Source: Hemileia vastatrix (taxonomy: Eukaryota; Basidiomycota; Pucciniomycetes; Pucciniales; Zaghouaniaceae). From it: a stretch of 64,000 nt of DNA. Position 1 is the stretch's first letter. The number at the start of each line of letters is the position of its first letter. The stretch is taken from the NCBI GenBank assembly GCA_030280995.1, contig JASXTE010000002.1, positions 18,621,683-18,685,682 on the forward strand. The letters are read 5' to 3'. Below, piece by piece: positions 10,763 through 22,789 of this stretch. A model generated the notes under the pieces. The model ran no database searches. It saw only the letters and a program-made list of their open reading frames with translations, and was not told the origin of the DNA. The translations under genes and the position numbers were made by a program.

Positions 10763-11488
10763 TAATATTTCAATTTACTAAATTAAAGTAATAGGCTAAC
10801 GACCTTTGTGTCTTATAATAGGTTATTATCACAACATTGATTTGTTTTATGGTGTTCCTCTAGCCTATGTCTGTGGAAAGTCCCAAAATTAGTTTCTAGA
10901 CTTGATCTGTATTTTGGAATGAGGAATTTTTATTAATTTAAAACTAGTAAATTTGACATACCTTATTTATTTATTTATTAATTATGAAATTATATTAAAA
11001 TGTGGTGACTTGAACCCATTACTTCAATAAAATTCAGGGGAGGGTATTGCCAGATTTTCAAATTTGACATGCAACATTGATGACTTGAAAAATTTTGGTT
11101 ATACCCACCCCTTTCTTCAATAAAAAGCAAGGGGGGATTGTCAAATTTTCAAAACAGATATAGAATTTCATTTACTTAGCTGTATTTAGAAAAGAAAATT
11201 TATTTTATTGAATTGTTTATTTGAAAAAATTGATAAGAAAACACAGAGAAGTGAAAAATAGTGTGTCAAATTTGCCATTGTGACCATTTAAAAATGAATT
11301 TTTTTGAATCTTGATATTTTATTCAACTGATGATGGATAGAGTAATAATATATTTGAAGTTAAGGAATACTTTCATGTCTAAAACATTATAAAAAATGAA
11401 ATGGGAAAGAAAACAAAAAAACTAGTAATCAATCAAACATTTTCATTAAGTGTTCAATTTTGTCAATATATTTTTTAGCTTTAGCACA
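10763..11488. other. H1 resumes: 3' flank of the TET-like gene
   Basis: This aligns with H3 at about 60345-60800, including GGAAAGTCCCA, the two ATAAAATKCAGGGG-like motifs and ACAGATATAGA. The same block occurs inverted in H2 at 4370-4740 and 8040-8400. It is non-coding and lies between the convergent oxygenase and Myb-like genes. Confidence 0.6.
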
Positions 11489-12735
11489 TTATATTATGAG
11501 GAATTTCTTTTTGGAATCATATTTAATTTGATACTTCAGTTTTATCTTATCTAATAGGAAAATGTACTCAAGTGATTTCTCCTCTTTCTTTGACTTTTCA
11601 ATACTTAACATTTGCTCAAATTTCTTCTCCTCCAAGTCTTGTTCCCTATCATCCCTCCATGAAGAGAGCTCATATTTCATCTCTTCTATGTCTTTCGCCC
11701 TATAATACTTCCTCAAAGAGAGCTCATATTTTTTCTTTTGAAAGTTGAGAGTCTCTTGTGAAACTTTGAATTTACCTAACATTTTATGAAATATTAACAA
11801 AAAATACAAAAAAAGAAGACTAATCTCTCAAGAGATATCCTATAACTTACCAGAATCATATTTCTCTAAAAAGTCTTCAATAGAATAAATATGGGCTTGA
11901 GAAGTACTATCTCTTTTTTTTCTTTCACTGCTAAAATTTAGAGTAGCTGAAGGTCTTTAATTTTTGTTCAAGGAATTTGGTATATTGTTGTCATCATCAT
12001 CTTTATTTTTAGCTTCAGAGTAACTTGATCATGGCTCCTGGGCTTGTTTATCATCCTTTTTAGAAATAAGAAAAAGAGAAGTAAATAAAAAATTGACTAG
12101 ATACAAGAGAAAAACTCACAGGAGTTAGATTGAATTGATTTACAATACAATGAGGATCTATAGTAAATTTAGCTTGATTTGTTAAATTAAAAAGAAGGGA
12201 GGCTTGAATGGCAGAAGAGGATTCAAAAAGATCTCTCTTTATATCATGTTTGGAGATAGCATCTTCTCCATCCAAAATTTTTTCAGGAATAAAATTGCTC
12301 TTCAAATATAGAATCTATCTATTTATAGTAAGGATATAAAGAATCAAGCTTATCATCTATAGATTTAATGACTTTACTGATATAAATCTCAGTAATACTA
12401 AAAGTAGGGGAAGATAAAAGAGTCTTAGCCTTCTTGTATTTAGCTTGATAGTTTTTGAAGCATTCAGACATCTGTCTTGGGAAAAGATCAATCTTTCCCT
12501 TTGCTTTATTTATTTATTTGTTTTTTATTAGAAGATAGCCATTGACTTTTGATTCTGGGGGGGTCATACTATAGTTGCATTCTCAGTACAAAAACAAGAA
12601 TCATAATAAGCTTTAGTTTTGGGCCAGTTGATAAGTATGAGGTTATCATCTTTTTTAACTGAATGGTCTTTAATTTCTTAGCAGAGAAGGGGAAAGTAAG
12701 AGATGGCTACCTTTGTAAAGATTTTTGATGATGAA
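11489..12735 (-). pseudogene. Myb/SANT-like DNA-binding coiled-coil protein of Harbinger H1
   Basis: Read from about 12735 down on the minus strand. The blocks are KKDDNLILINWPKTKAYYDSCFCTENAT, FPRQMSECFKNYQAKYKKAKT, FSITEIYISKVIKSIDDKLDSLYPYY and FIPEKILDGEDAISKHDIKRDLFESSS. A probable intron follows (donor GTGAGT near 12120, acceptor AAAAAG near 12059). After that come QETLNFQKKKYELSLRKYYRAKDIEEMKYELSSW and the charged repeat REQDLEEKKFE, giving a coiled coil. Harbinger elements normally encode a Myb/SANT-like partner that helps the transposase reach the nucleus and bind the TIRs, and the position and character fit that role. Several in-frame stops mean this copy is dead. The domain call is by similarity of pattern. 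Confidence 0.55.
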
Positions 12736-12960
12736 AAGGAGCAGAAATGAGCAGATGAGATGGAAAAGGGTCTGAATTGACGGAAGAAATAGAAAGTATC
12801 AGAGTGTCCAGCAAGGTAGGGAGGTTTCCACATCAAAAAAATTGTCCAAGATGTGGTTATGAAAAATTAAGTATAAAAATGTCAGATAAGAGGTGGTCAT
12901 TGACATGTAAAATGTCTAATAACCCAATTATTTTTAAAAATAATTGTGGTATAAGGATTT

Positions 12961-13007
12961 TGATGTGCAATTAATTTTATTTCAGATCCACTGATGTTTA
13001 TACCCCC
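12961..13007. repeat. H1 right terminus
   Basis: GCAATTAATTTTATTTCAGATC followed by ATGTTTATACCCCC matches in layout the H3 right end (62670-62712). Confidence 0.6.
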
Positions 13008-14921
13008 TACTGATGTTATTTATAAATGTAATTAATTAGATAGCTATTATACACATATTAGGGGGTATCAAAGTTAGAAATGTATAATTATTTAAAAGGT
13101 ATTTCACAACACAAAAAGAAAGCCACAAACTTGACATTGATTCTCAGTAAAAGGGTGTTTTGGGGGCAAAATATGACATATTTGTAAAAAATAAAAATAA
13201 GATCAAGTTAATGAAGAAATTAAGTCAAAAGTCTTTCATTGACTGGCTTTCTTAGCTTTTTAAATTTCCAAATATTAAGGATGAACTTAATTCCCCACTT
13301 CATCACTTTCAGAAAGATGAGGATACATACACTTATGTTTAGGATGGATCAATTTGAAAAGAAATGGCAGATCCACCACACAATATTTAGGGGGGGGGAC
13401 TTGCTAGCAAGTCCTCAACTTGAAGACAGATGGAACTCAGAATAAAATCTTCAAGATTTATATATGAATATATACTGAAATCATGGTGAAAATCAAATAA
13501 AAACTGGATAGAAATGAGTACACTAAAGATTTATGAATCTGCTTAATCCACCTTATTCCCAAATAAAATATATTTAGATTATTATTTTGAGTTCTAACTT
13601 TAAAAAAAAGACATAATTTTTTTTTCATAATCCATATTTTTGATTTTTTGAATAATTTAAGAAGAAGATTTGTAACAAATATAATTATCAAAAGGTTTCA
13701 TTTTTATAGCACATATGTGTTGTTTAAAAGATCACAAAAGTAATATTATCAATGAAACTATATAAGGTGAAGTTTTGTTTTATCTCCTATATAAATTATA
13801 AGATTATACAATATTATTTCTTGATTTTACATGAATTACACTATCAATACATTTAACCATCAGAACTCTTAAATTTTTGATTCTAGCGATTGGTAAAAAA
13901 TGCACAAAACCAAAAAAAAAAGAAATGTGTTATTTGCTAATTTTTTGCTAAAAGAAGAACCCTTCTAGTTTGATTGAAAAAATTACTAATAAATGAAAAA
14001 TATCTGATTTGATATTTTAAAGTAATTCTAATTCTTGAAATAATATATTCTAATAATTTTGTTGGACTTTTTAACTTTAAGAAAAAAGAAAAAGAGTAAG
14101 GGAATTAATTTCAACCCTTTTATATTTATAGTGATTCCTCAACTACAAAATAAATATATAAGATATATTAATTAAATAAAATGAATATTTGAAATTCTAA
14201 ACCTCTTGTATTTTTTCCATTAATATTCTGTAAAATCTATTAGATCAGAAAATCAATCTAATGAAAATCAAGAAATAAATCACTAATAAGTGAATTTATA
14301 ATTTTGAGAGAGCATACAACTCAAAAGAACCTTTAATTTTGAATTAGAAATTAAGATAAGCCAATAAATATTTCTTCAAATTTAATATTGAATGTTATTA
14401 TGTTCATAAATACTATTTTGTGGATAAAAATAGTGTAAACCTGGAAATTTTAATCATAAATTACAGATAGTGTTTCTATTTAAAAAGAGGTGATTCAAGG
14501 CTCAATTTTAGGCTGTATGATTTTTTAAGTCACTCTACTGAAAAAGACGATTGATTTTCATATAACTTTACCAGTTTTTTTATGAAACCCTCACTATTAA
14601 TTTTTTTTAAATTTATACAATAGATAATTTGAGTTATTTTCATAAAAAATGAAAATACTAAAATAAATTTAAAGTTGAGAAAATATTTCAAATATATATT
14701 TTAAATAATTTCATATATTTATTATAAACTTTAAATGGAGTTCAAAGGCACAGGTTGTATCTCTTGTTTTATGGAATCAAAAGTTTTCACCAGAGTAATT
14801 AACAGCTTAAAAAGTACACATAAGTCCCAGGTGACATAAATAGAATTTCAAGAAATTTCAGTTTTTCATTTGAAATTGGATAATCAAATTAATAAGTAAT
14901 AAATTAAATTTATATGGCATT
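13008..14921. other. Non-coding AT-rich spacer with one foldback half-element
   Basis: At 13066 there is another GGGGGTATCAA terminus-like motif without a visible partner. 13374-13441 is one half of the foldback family: CACCACACAATAT, a run of G, then the palindrome GGACTTGCTAGCAAGTCC. Nothing else recognisable. Confidence 0.5.
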
Positions 14922-15444
14922 CACTACGCAATATATGGGGTGGACTTGCTAGCAATTCCCCAACCTGAACTCAGATGTAACTCAGATGGAACTCAGACTG
15001 AACTCAGACTGAACCCATACTGAACTCTACTTGAACACCCACCACACAATATGGGGGGCGGACTTGCTAGTGAGTCCGCAACCTTGGACTCAAACTCTCT
15101 ACAGATTGAGCACACATTCAGCTATTGATAAAGGAACCATACAATAAGGGATGAAAATGACTCAGCAGAACAGTTTTAGGTGGGTGTTCAAATAGTGTTC
15201 AGTATGTGTTCAGTATGAGTTCAGTATGAGTTCCATCTGAGTTCCATCTGAGTTCGGATTGAGGACTTGCTAGCAAGTCCACCCTTTATATTGTGTAGTG
15301 ACCCACCTAAAACGTTTCTGCTGAGTGGTGTTCATCCCTGCTGGAAGGTTCCTTTTTCAATAGCTCAATGTGTGTTCAATCTGTGGTGAGTATTGGTTGA
15401 AGGTTGCGGACTTGTTAGAAAGTCTGGCCCCATATTGTGTGGTG
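14922..15444. repeat. Foldback elements with interleaved inverted arms (A-B-A'-B')
   Basis: Arm A is 14922-15039 (CACTACGCAATATA start). Arm B is 15040-15182 (CACCACACAATATGG start). 15183-15300 is the imperfect reverse complement of A, and 15301-15444 the imperfect reverse complement of B. Arm lengths are about 118, 143, 118 and 144 bp. Each arm has a terminal motif followed by a near-palindrome around GACTTGCTAG, then GAACTCAGACT-like repeats (A) or a TTGAGCACACATT segment (B). No coding capacity. Confidence 0.8.
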
Positions 15445-18145
15445 ATTGAAATATTAAATGTATAAATTACATTATATTTGATATTTTTTAAAAATAAAAG
15501 ACTACATATATCCTCTTTGGTATATCCCTTATCTAATAGTTAAACTAGTATATTATTAATAAACCTCATACAAACAATAACTATTTTAACTATCACCACA
15601 CAATATGGGGGGTGGACTTGCTAGCAAGTCTGAAACCTTGAACCTAAATTCAAATCTAATTAAGCACACATTGAGGCAGTGATTATACAATAAGGAATAA
15701 AGTGTGTAAATACCTTTAACCTCTGATGAATCCAGCTTGATTATTTATTGAAGTACATGTCAGCAATTTTTGAAACAATTTTGAAGCATTAAAAACAAAA
15801 TTTTTTAATGGTATGTTAAAATCAACACTCCCCACAGCTAAGCCAGTCTGGAAAGCTACAAAATGTTTAAAATAATTTTATTCTTTTTTGCATGTAAAAC
15901 TAGACACACCCCAATTTAAATTGAAAGAAAAGAGATCTTAAATTTTTAAATAATTTTACTTAATTGTTAATATATGGGGAAGTCATAAGACACTATAGTA
16001 AATCATTCAAGAAAATGATTTTGGGATATAATATCCTCCATTAAATTTCCCCAGGAAGAATTTGAAAAATAAATTTATTCTAATTATTCAAAAAGATTTT
16101 ATTAACCATTATTTATATTTAAAATATCTGAAAAATTCAAAACACTTATAAAAATGAAGGAATAATAATTTGGTGATAAAATTAAGTTCTAATATAAATA
16201 TCTATTCTGTTTTCTATTCAATAAATAAAAAGGATATGAATTTAATAGTATTTTTTACAATATATTAACTCTTTATCTTCAAAATATAAAAAATGAAAGA
16301 CAAAAAATGAAATTTTATTAGAATGAATAGAATAAAAATGGTTTGTTTGATATCAATTTGTTTTTTTTAGTTGATTCAATTCCTGTTTCCATGATGTTTA
16401 ACATATATCTCATGTTTTATTATTATTTTATTTTGTAGAACACTATTAATTACCTCTCCATTCCTACCTTCTATCTTACATAGAGAGTTATCTTCAATAT
16501 TATTCCCCTGTTAAAAAATTTCTTTTATTTTCTCTCAACACAATTATTTCAATTATTTTAAACACTTTCTTCTGCTTTCAAATGTTCTACAACCATTTAA
16601 AAGCGTCCCTGTCCCTTTCCACTTCTTCCCATCCCTATTTATCACATCCCAAGACCTTTATGCCTGTTATAGCTCATAGAAACCAAGAGGATTTTTTTGA
16701 GAAGTAAATGAAAAGGGATTTATGAGAGGGTAAATGTAGCAAAATGCAAAGGGTGATGTTATAAATTGAAGATATAGGTTAAAATAAGGGTAGAGAGGGA
16801 AGTAAAATTGGTTTAAAGTGGCCTTAAATATAATAGAGGATAGAAAAAGGGATCCGAATGGGTTTGATTGTTGATTTTAGGGTATTGGAAAAAGTGGGGA
16901 GTAATTTTATGGGATGATAAACAGATTGATATTTGTGGGATAGGGAGTGAAAGAAAAATGAGGAAAGAAAAGTGAAAAATGAAAGGAAGGTAGAAAAACA
17001 TTTTTTGAGAAAATATGATCACATATAAAGGTGCTAGTAAGAGTGAGAAAATCAGAAAAAGTGGTTGAGAAAAATGAAATATGAGTTTTTTATAATAAGA
17101 GGGTGGATGCTATTATATTACCAGAAATCAGAAGTCACCTTCATCTTATACATCTTACTAAAGAAGCAGCTTTATTTAAAACATATGAATACTGAGTTAT
17201 GGCCTTAAATTCTTCACCCTGTTATACTAAAGTGGAGACCTCCATATTAAATTTAATTGAGATTAAATTCTAGTTTAAGGCTTTTTATAGATCTTCTGTT
17301 ACTCAAGATACATAAGTTTCTACTACTTATATCAATAATAAATTTGAAAAACTCAAAATTAATGAAATATTGAAATTAATCAATACATAATAATACATTC
17401 CTTCTTTCCATTAATTTCATTTTATGACAATAATAATTATACATATCTTTGAAAAATCAGTCAAATTTTATTATCTATAAAATATTTTGAGAAAAAAAAA
17501 CCTACAATAAAACTCAAAAATCTCAAAGATATTTAGTATAAATTAGAAGAAGGCATTTAAATTAAATAAAATCTAAAATTAAGTATTATTCCAAATATTT
17601 AAACATCAGTTTTTGGATGAAGTTACTGAATTTTAATCGCCTAAAGTTTTCTGATTGTGAGTTAAAGATGTTCTTCCTAATCTCCATAAAATTCCACTTG
17701 AAATTTCATACATGACATTTTTACATGTTTTAAATTTGAGATTCAACTTTTAATGTTTATATAATCATCTACAAAAAACTAATTCAGTTTATTTTCAAAA
17801 AATTAAAATACAATTTTTAAATATATTCTTATAATGTTCATTCTTCTTTTGCCTAATTAAAAAAATTTTCTTTCAAAAACATTTAGTTAATAGAACCATA
17901 TCTTTATAGAATTTTTAATATCTTATCACAAGATTAATCTCAGTCTTGATAGATATCTTATTGATCTCCCAATGCAAATCTCATCCTGGGTATTTTTCCA
18001 ATTAACTTAAACATAAAACATATTTAATGTATTTGAATTTGAAAAAAATAACAATGAATAAAATAGTATATGGTGTAAATGAAAAGCTTTAAAATTAAGT
18101 ACATAGGTGTCTGGGAATAAAGAGACCTATTAAACTCATTTTTAT
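15445..18145. other. Non-coding AT-rich spacer with a second foldback half-element
   Basis: 15594-15700 is a B-type half (CACCACACAATATGGGGGG, GGACTTGCTAGCAAGTC) without its partner arm. 16640-17060 is purine-rich on the plus strand. No gene is seen. Confidence 0.5.
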
Positions 18146-18932
18146 TTTCAGCCAGGCTGCTAGACTTACCCAGTAAAATAATCAATTATTTACTGGGATG
18201 AAGCCACACCTTATTATTTTAATTTTATTAATTATAATTGATTTACATTAAATTTACCTATAACAAATTAACTAATTACAAAATGGTAAAGTTAGTGAAT
18301 AATTAAAATTAATATTAAAATGTCCCTTATATTTATATTTTCTAACACTGTGCTCAATGACAGGTTATAATAAATAGAAATTAATATTAAAAAAAAAAAT
18401 TAATATTCAAATAAAATTAACTTCCTGCAAAAAATTCAAATTACTTATTTAAAATTGAAATTTACAGAAAATTTTAAATACATTAATTTATTTCTGTCAT
18501 ATACAGTAAATACACTTTTCTGACACCTTATTTTTTGAACAACCTTATTAATTGGAAATATTTTTCTAGGATATTCTTTTCTTCTCTCAGACTACTGTAT
18601 TTAGGATTTTAACACCGTGCTTCGTCTCTCCTTTGCCTATATAAGTCCTTCCTTTCTGGTTGTTTTTGTGGATCCATTCCTTACTTACTACATTAACAAA
18701 AAACTTATTCTATTTAATTCTTTATTAATATCCATTATTGTTTTTAGTAATTAAATTTACGTAGTACTATCTAATTAATTTATAATAATCATTAAAATTC
18801 TTACCTCTTATATTTGAGTAAAACAAATAAAAAGATATACAAACATACTCTAACTTTGAAATCCTAAATTTACACTGTTACTGCCATTGGACTGCCATTA
18901 AAAACCTTCTAGACATAAAAGACCCCTTGAAA
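18146..18932 (+). repeat. 5' LTR of element C
   Basis: It starts TTTCAGCCAGGCTGCTAG (mutated TGTCAG) and ends CCCCTTGAAA (mutated TTGACA). It matches the 3' LTR at 25554 onward. Confidence 0.88.
18638..18645 (+). promoter_or_regulatory. TATA box of LTR C
   Basis: TATATAAG preceded by TTTGCC. The same TTGCCTATAWAAG context occurs in solo LTRs D (26687) and E (28849), which supports a conserved Pol II promoter element in this LTR group. Confidence 0.6.
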
Positions 18933-19904
18933 ATTGAGGCCCTTTCCAAATAGTTGACGGCGCATTGATATCTTGAAGCTGACAGCTGAGGGACTATTGA
19001 CAACAAGGTGCAAATATGAGGAGTATACAATGAAGATGACAAATGTCATCAGCCACATGACTAACTTTTTTGCTGCGACTGGGAATCAAACCACACTCCA
19101 AAAATTAGGTTCATATATTGACAATAGTCATATATATTTGTGGTAATTATTTGATTACTATTTGTGAGTCATTTTACACATTTCACTTTACACAAACATC
19201 TTTTGTTACTCAGCACTCTGTAAAGTGGCATTAACTTGCTCATTTTAAAGGGGGAGGTGTCTGGCAAAATATTTTTTTTTCCTAGTTGAAAAAGATAGAA
19301 CTATATTGCTCTAAGTCCTAGAAGTGATGTAAAAGTTAAATTAATTATATTATTTTTTAAATTATTTTCAGTTGACTTCTGTCCTGATAATTAGAAATTT
19401 ATATTATTGTTTCAGTTGACAAATTGTCCTGGCAGTGAATTCATAATATTCTAAATTAATTAAATAAATTATATCAAATTATTTCAGTTGACATTAAGTC
19501 CTGGTAATTAAAATTATTTCAGTTGAAAATAAGTCCTGGTAATTAAAATTATTTCAGGTTACAATAAGTCCTGGTAATTAAATTATTTCAGTTGACAATA
19601 AGTCCTGGTAATTAAATTACTTTTCAGTTGACTTCTAGTACTGATAATTATCAAAATATTAATAATTATTAAATTATTTTATTATTTCAGTTGACTTGTT
19701 TTAAATCCTGGCTATAAAATTACCTTAAAATTAATAAAATTGCGATTATTATTTCAGTTGACTTATTTTCCTGATAAACATTATATTTTAATTATTACAG
19801 TTGATTACAAGGTCCTGATAATTACTTATATAATATATTTTTTTTCCTTATTTTTCTTTGAATAAAGTAAAATTAATAACTGATTAAATATTTCTTTCTA
19901 TCAG
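18933..19904 (+). other. Leader of element C with short open segment and splice-like repeat array
   Basis: A stretch at about 18965-19143 is open and reads IDILKLTAEGLLTTRCKYEEY followed by an MTN..SHMTNFF stretch. It is not recognised. 19364-19826 is an array of about ten degenerate units of a motif running TTTCAGTTGAC....GTCCTGRTAATTA, spaced about 30-70 bp. The leader closes with TTTCTATCAG at 19904, a good 3' splice site just before the open gag frame, which has no nearby ATG of its own. Confidence 0.6.
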
Positions 19905-22031
19905 TTCAGGTTAATTACAACTATTACTGATCAAGGTGCTTCTGCTGGCCCTGATGAGGAGCTAGATTTAATTGATTATGATGAAGCTTCTTCTTCAAGT
20001 TCTCCTTTGACTACAAAACTGGCTCAAATTAATCAATTACTGGACCACTCAGGATGTAGAAATGCAGGATATGGAAATATTAGTGGAGAAAACTTCTCAA
20101 GAACAAAAGACTTCTATCAACCCCCCATAAGAGCTTCCCAAAGGCTTCAAGATAAAAAAGATGCCCTTAAATCAGCAAATCAAAAATCTCTCCACTCACA
20201 TCAAGTAGTTGAGGTCTGAAAACCTCAAGCTGAGGTCAAAAATAGACTCTCCAGAAGACAAGGTAAGAAAAATAGAGTCCTTTCTTCAAGAGAAGAAGAA
20301 ACCTCCTCCTCTAAAAGCCCTTCCACAACTAGCCCCCCAGCAACAAGAAAAAGTGGAAGTCTCAAAGTGGCAGTGGGATTATCTGTCCCAACAACAACAT
20401 CAACAAGTACCTCAGGCAGGTCCTTCAAGAACCAATCAGTTCAGCCCCACACCGCCTCACCCCTATCAAGGAGGAAGAAAGAGAAAAATCAATCAAGTCC
20501 AATTCTTTCCCAAGAAATGGTAAGCCCCTCCATTGAATCTCAACTACCATTTCTTGTAACTGATTCAGTTCCTTCAGGTAGTTCTGTAAGAGGAGATGAG
20601 ACTGTGAGACCAGTAGAGGCTGAGAACAGTAGACAAATTGCTCAATATTCTAATGTATCTAATCCTTTGGTTTTAATTGCTAATTCAATGATAAATACGG
20701 ATATGGCTATTATTGATGAGACACTTGATCCTGAGTTTTATGAGAATCTGGAAAGTTATTCCGTTTCACCATTGAGAAACACTCCAGATGTGGCAAACAT
20801 TAATGATGAATATTTGAGAGATATTATTGCTAAACAAAATCATATAATGAACAAAATGAAATTGACTCAGAAATATAATAGTTTGTTAACTGAACAGGGT
20901 TATCAAGCATTGAGGAGTGAGTTACAGAGAGTTTCTGATGATTTGTTTCATTAAAAAGTAACTCATGAAAAGAAAGTTGCTTTATGGAAAAATATCAAGA
21001 ATGATTTGTCTAAATTAAAAGATAATGTGTCTATCTGTTGCCAGGAGCTAGAGGGACACAAGATGAACTTAGAAATATTGAGTAACCATTATTCATCTTT
21101 ACAGAATAAGAATCAATTATCTTTTGCAAACATCAATGAGAATTTATCTAGTATTCCAAGAGTAAAAACTAGGTTAACAACCTTTGAGGAGAAGCTGAAT
21201 TAATTGTTATATAATCAAAAGTTTTCTGAAATTTCTTTGAAAGAACCTATTGCGCAGGATACCACAATTTTACCTGTTCCTAGTACATCCAAAAAAAAGT
21301 TAGTTCCAGAAATACCTGTTGATATCACTGAGTTTCTATCAAAAATTGATGATGTACCTGTATCATTCACAGAAGGATTAAACAATGAAATTACTTCCCA
21401 ATTGGAGAAGTTACAGCTCCTTCTCACTCAGAAACAAGCTTGCAATAAGGAGACTACTTCAAATCAAAAAAATTGGTCAAAACTTGACCAGTATCCAACC
21501 TTTGATGGTGATTCTTCTTCTGATTGGCAGCAAATAATTTTCAGAATTGATAATCTAAAAAACTCTTACAAAATCCCAGATGAGGAAATTGTGTCTAAGT
21601 TAATTTCTTCATTTACCAATGTAGCCCAAATGTGGTATGAATCTGTTCTCTTGGATAGGAATGACTACTCATGGGAAGATTGGAAGAAATTGATGAAAGC
21701 ACAATTTGGTGGATCCAAGTTTAGGATGGCTCAACAAAGGCAGTATGAGGAAACTAGATATAGCTCTTTTAATGATAAAACTATTGATTTCTTAATGAAA
21801 CTTGTTAAATTCTTGAGGGCAATGGACCCAAAGATGGAGTTTGAGTTATGGAAGGACAGGATCCTTTATAAATTACCAATGTCTTTGAGAAACTTGATAG
21901 TGGCTAGGACTGAGTTCTCCAGAGAACCTTCTTCTTTCATTAATACTTGTAATGAGATCCTTCTAAACAACAAGTATGATGCCAGAAGATTCATTCCTAG
22001 AATCCCTTTAGAGAAACCCTCCACTTATTAA
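19905..22031 (+). pseudogene. gag: gag of element C
   Basis: The N-terminal frame (about 19929-20217) contains DEELDLIDYDEASSSSS and PPIRASQRLQDKK. A second frame (about 20140-20523) carries a coiled coil and the conserved KWQWDY...HPYQGG motif, ending in TGG-TAA-G. A third segment in the first frame (20367-22031) contains coiled coils, then the capsid-like block NWSKLDQYPTFDGDSSSDWQQ..IDNLKNSY, MWYESVLLDRNDYSWEDWKKLM, QFGGSKFRMAQQRQYEETRY and KDRILYKLPMSLRNLIVAR. The capsid block corresponds to the Ty3 retrotransposon gag domain. In-frame TAA codons at 20952, 21201 and 22029 break it. The protein would form the cytoplasmic virus-like particle. Confidence 0.8.
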
Positions 22032-22770
22032 CAGAAACCTCTGGAAAAGGTTGGTAAACCTTTTGCCCCTGTTTCACCTAAAAAGTATGCAAAAAACACT
22101 TGCTTCAAGTGCAACAAGCCTTTGAAGAAAGGCCATTTTTGTGACAAGAAGATAAATCTTGTTAAATAAACTGAGGAGCTTTCTGATGACACAATAGCAC
22201 TGGATGATACTTCAAGTGATTGTGCCAGAAATATTTCATATGAATCTCAACAAGAAATCTTGATGCTGGAAGAAGATATTCATTATTTAAATACTATTGA
22301 TATTGATAATAATTATTTATCTACAGTTGAGGATTCTGATATCATAAAGAACATTGAGGATAGCTCAATTGTTATTGCCCCTCTCAAGGCACCAATCTTG
22401 ATCAATGGAAACAGCATTGAAGTTGTTCTGAATTCTCAAGCTGGAGGAAGTGTAGTATCTGAAATAGCACTTGCTTCAGTGGATCAAGACTATAAATCAA
22501 AACTTATGCCTATAATTTCTGAAAATTGGAGAGGTTATGGCTCTGTTTTTTCTCCCATTGGTAAATACAAAGCCACAGTGTTTTTAAAATATAACCATGG
22601 TTTTGTAAGAGCTATTTGTGATTTTGTTGTAATAAAAATGATAACTTAAGCAGTTGGTTTATTATAGGAAATAATATTTTAACTAAGTATGGCATATAAT
22701 TGGATCCTTCAAACCAATGTTTCACAATGGGGATGAATGGGAAGAGAAAATTTAAGATTTCCTCCCCCTA
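22032..22770 (+). pseudogene. Zinc knuckle and protease region of element C
   Basis: In the gag frame after 22031 comes NTCFKCNKPLKKGHFCDKK, a CX2C...GHXC zinc knuckle, with a stop soon after. 22260-22649 encodes the protease region: IVIAPLKAPILINGN, then VVLNSQAGGSVVSE where elements A and B2 have LDTGA. The catalytic Asp-Thr-Gly triplet is therefore destroyed (N-S-Q). GKYKATVFLKYNHGFVRAICDFVV follows, as in B2. Confidence 0.8.
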
Positions 22771-22789
22771 AAAATTTTTAAAACAAGAA

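Larger units (their letters stand above)
467..13007 (+). mobile_element. PIF/Harbinger element H1 (5' end lost), interrupted by H2
   Basis: This is an old Harbinger-type copy with the gene order transposase tail (+), TET/JBP-like gene (+), Myb/SANT-like gene (-). The right terminus ends in TACCCCC at 13001-13007 and is related to the terminus of H3 (62712). The left end is replaced by the LTR at 1-466. H2 sits at 3380-10762 inside the 3' flank of the oxygenase gene. The sequence on either side of it (up to 3379, and from 10763) aligns continuously with H3 at about 60300-60400. Confidence 0.75.
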
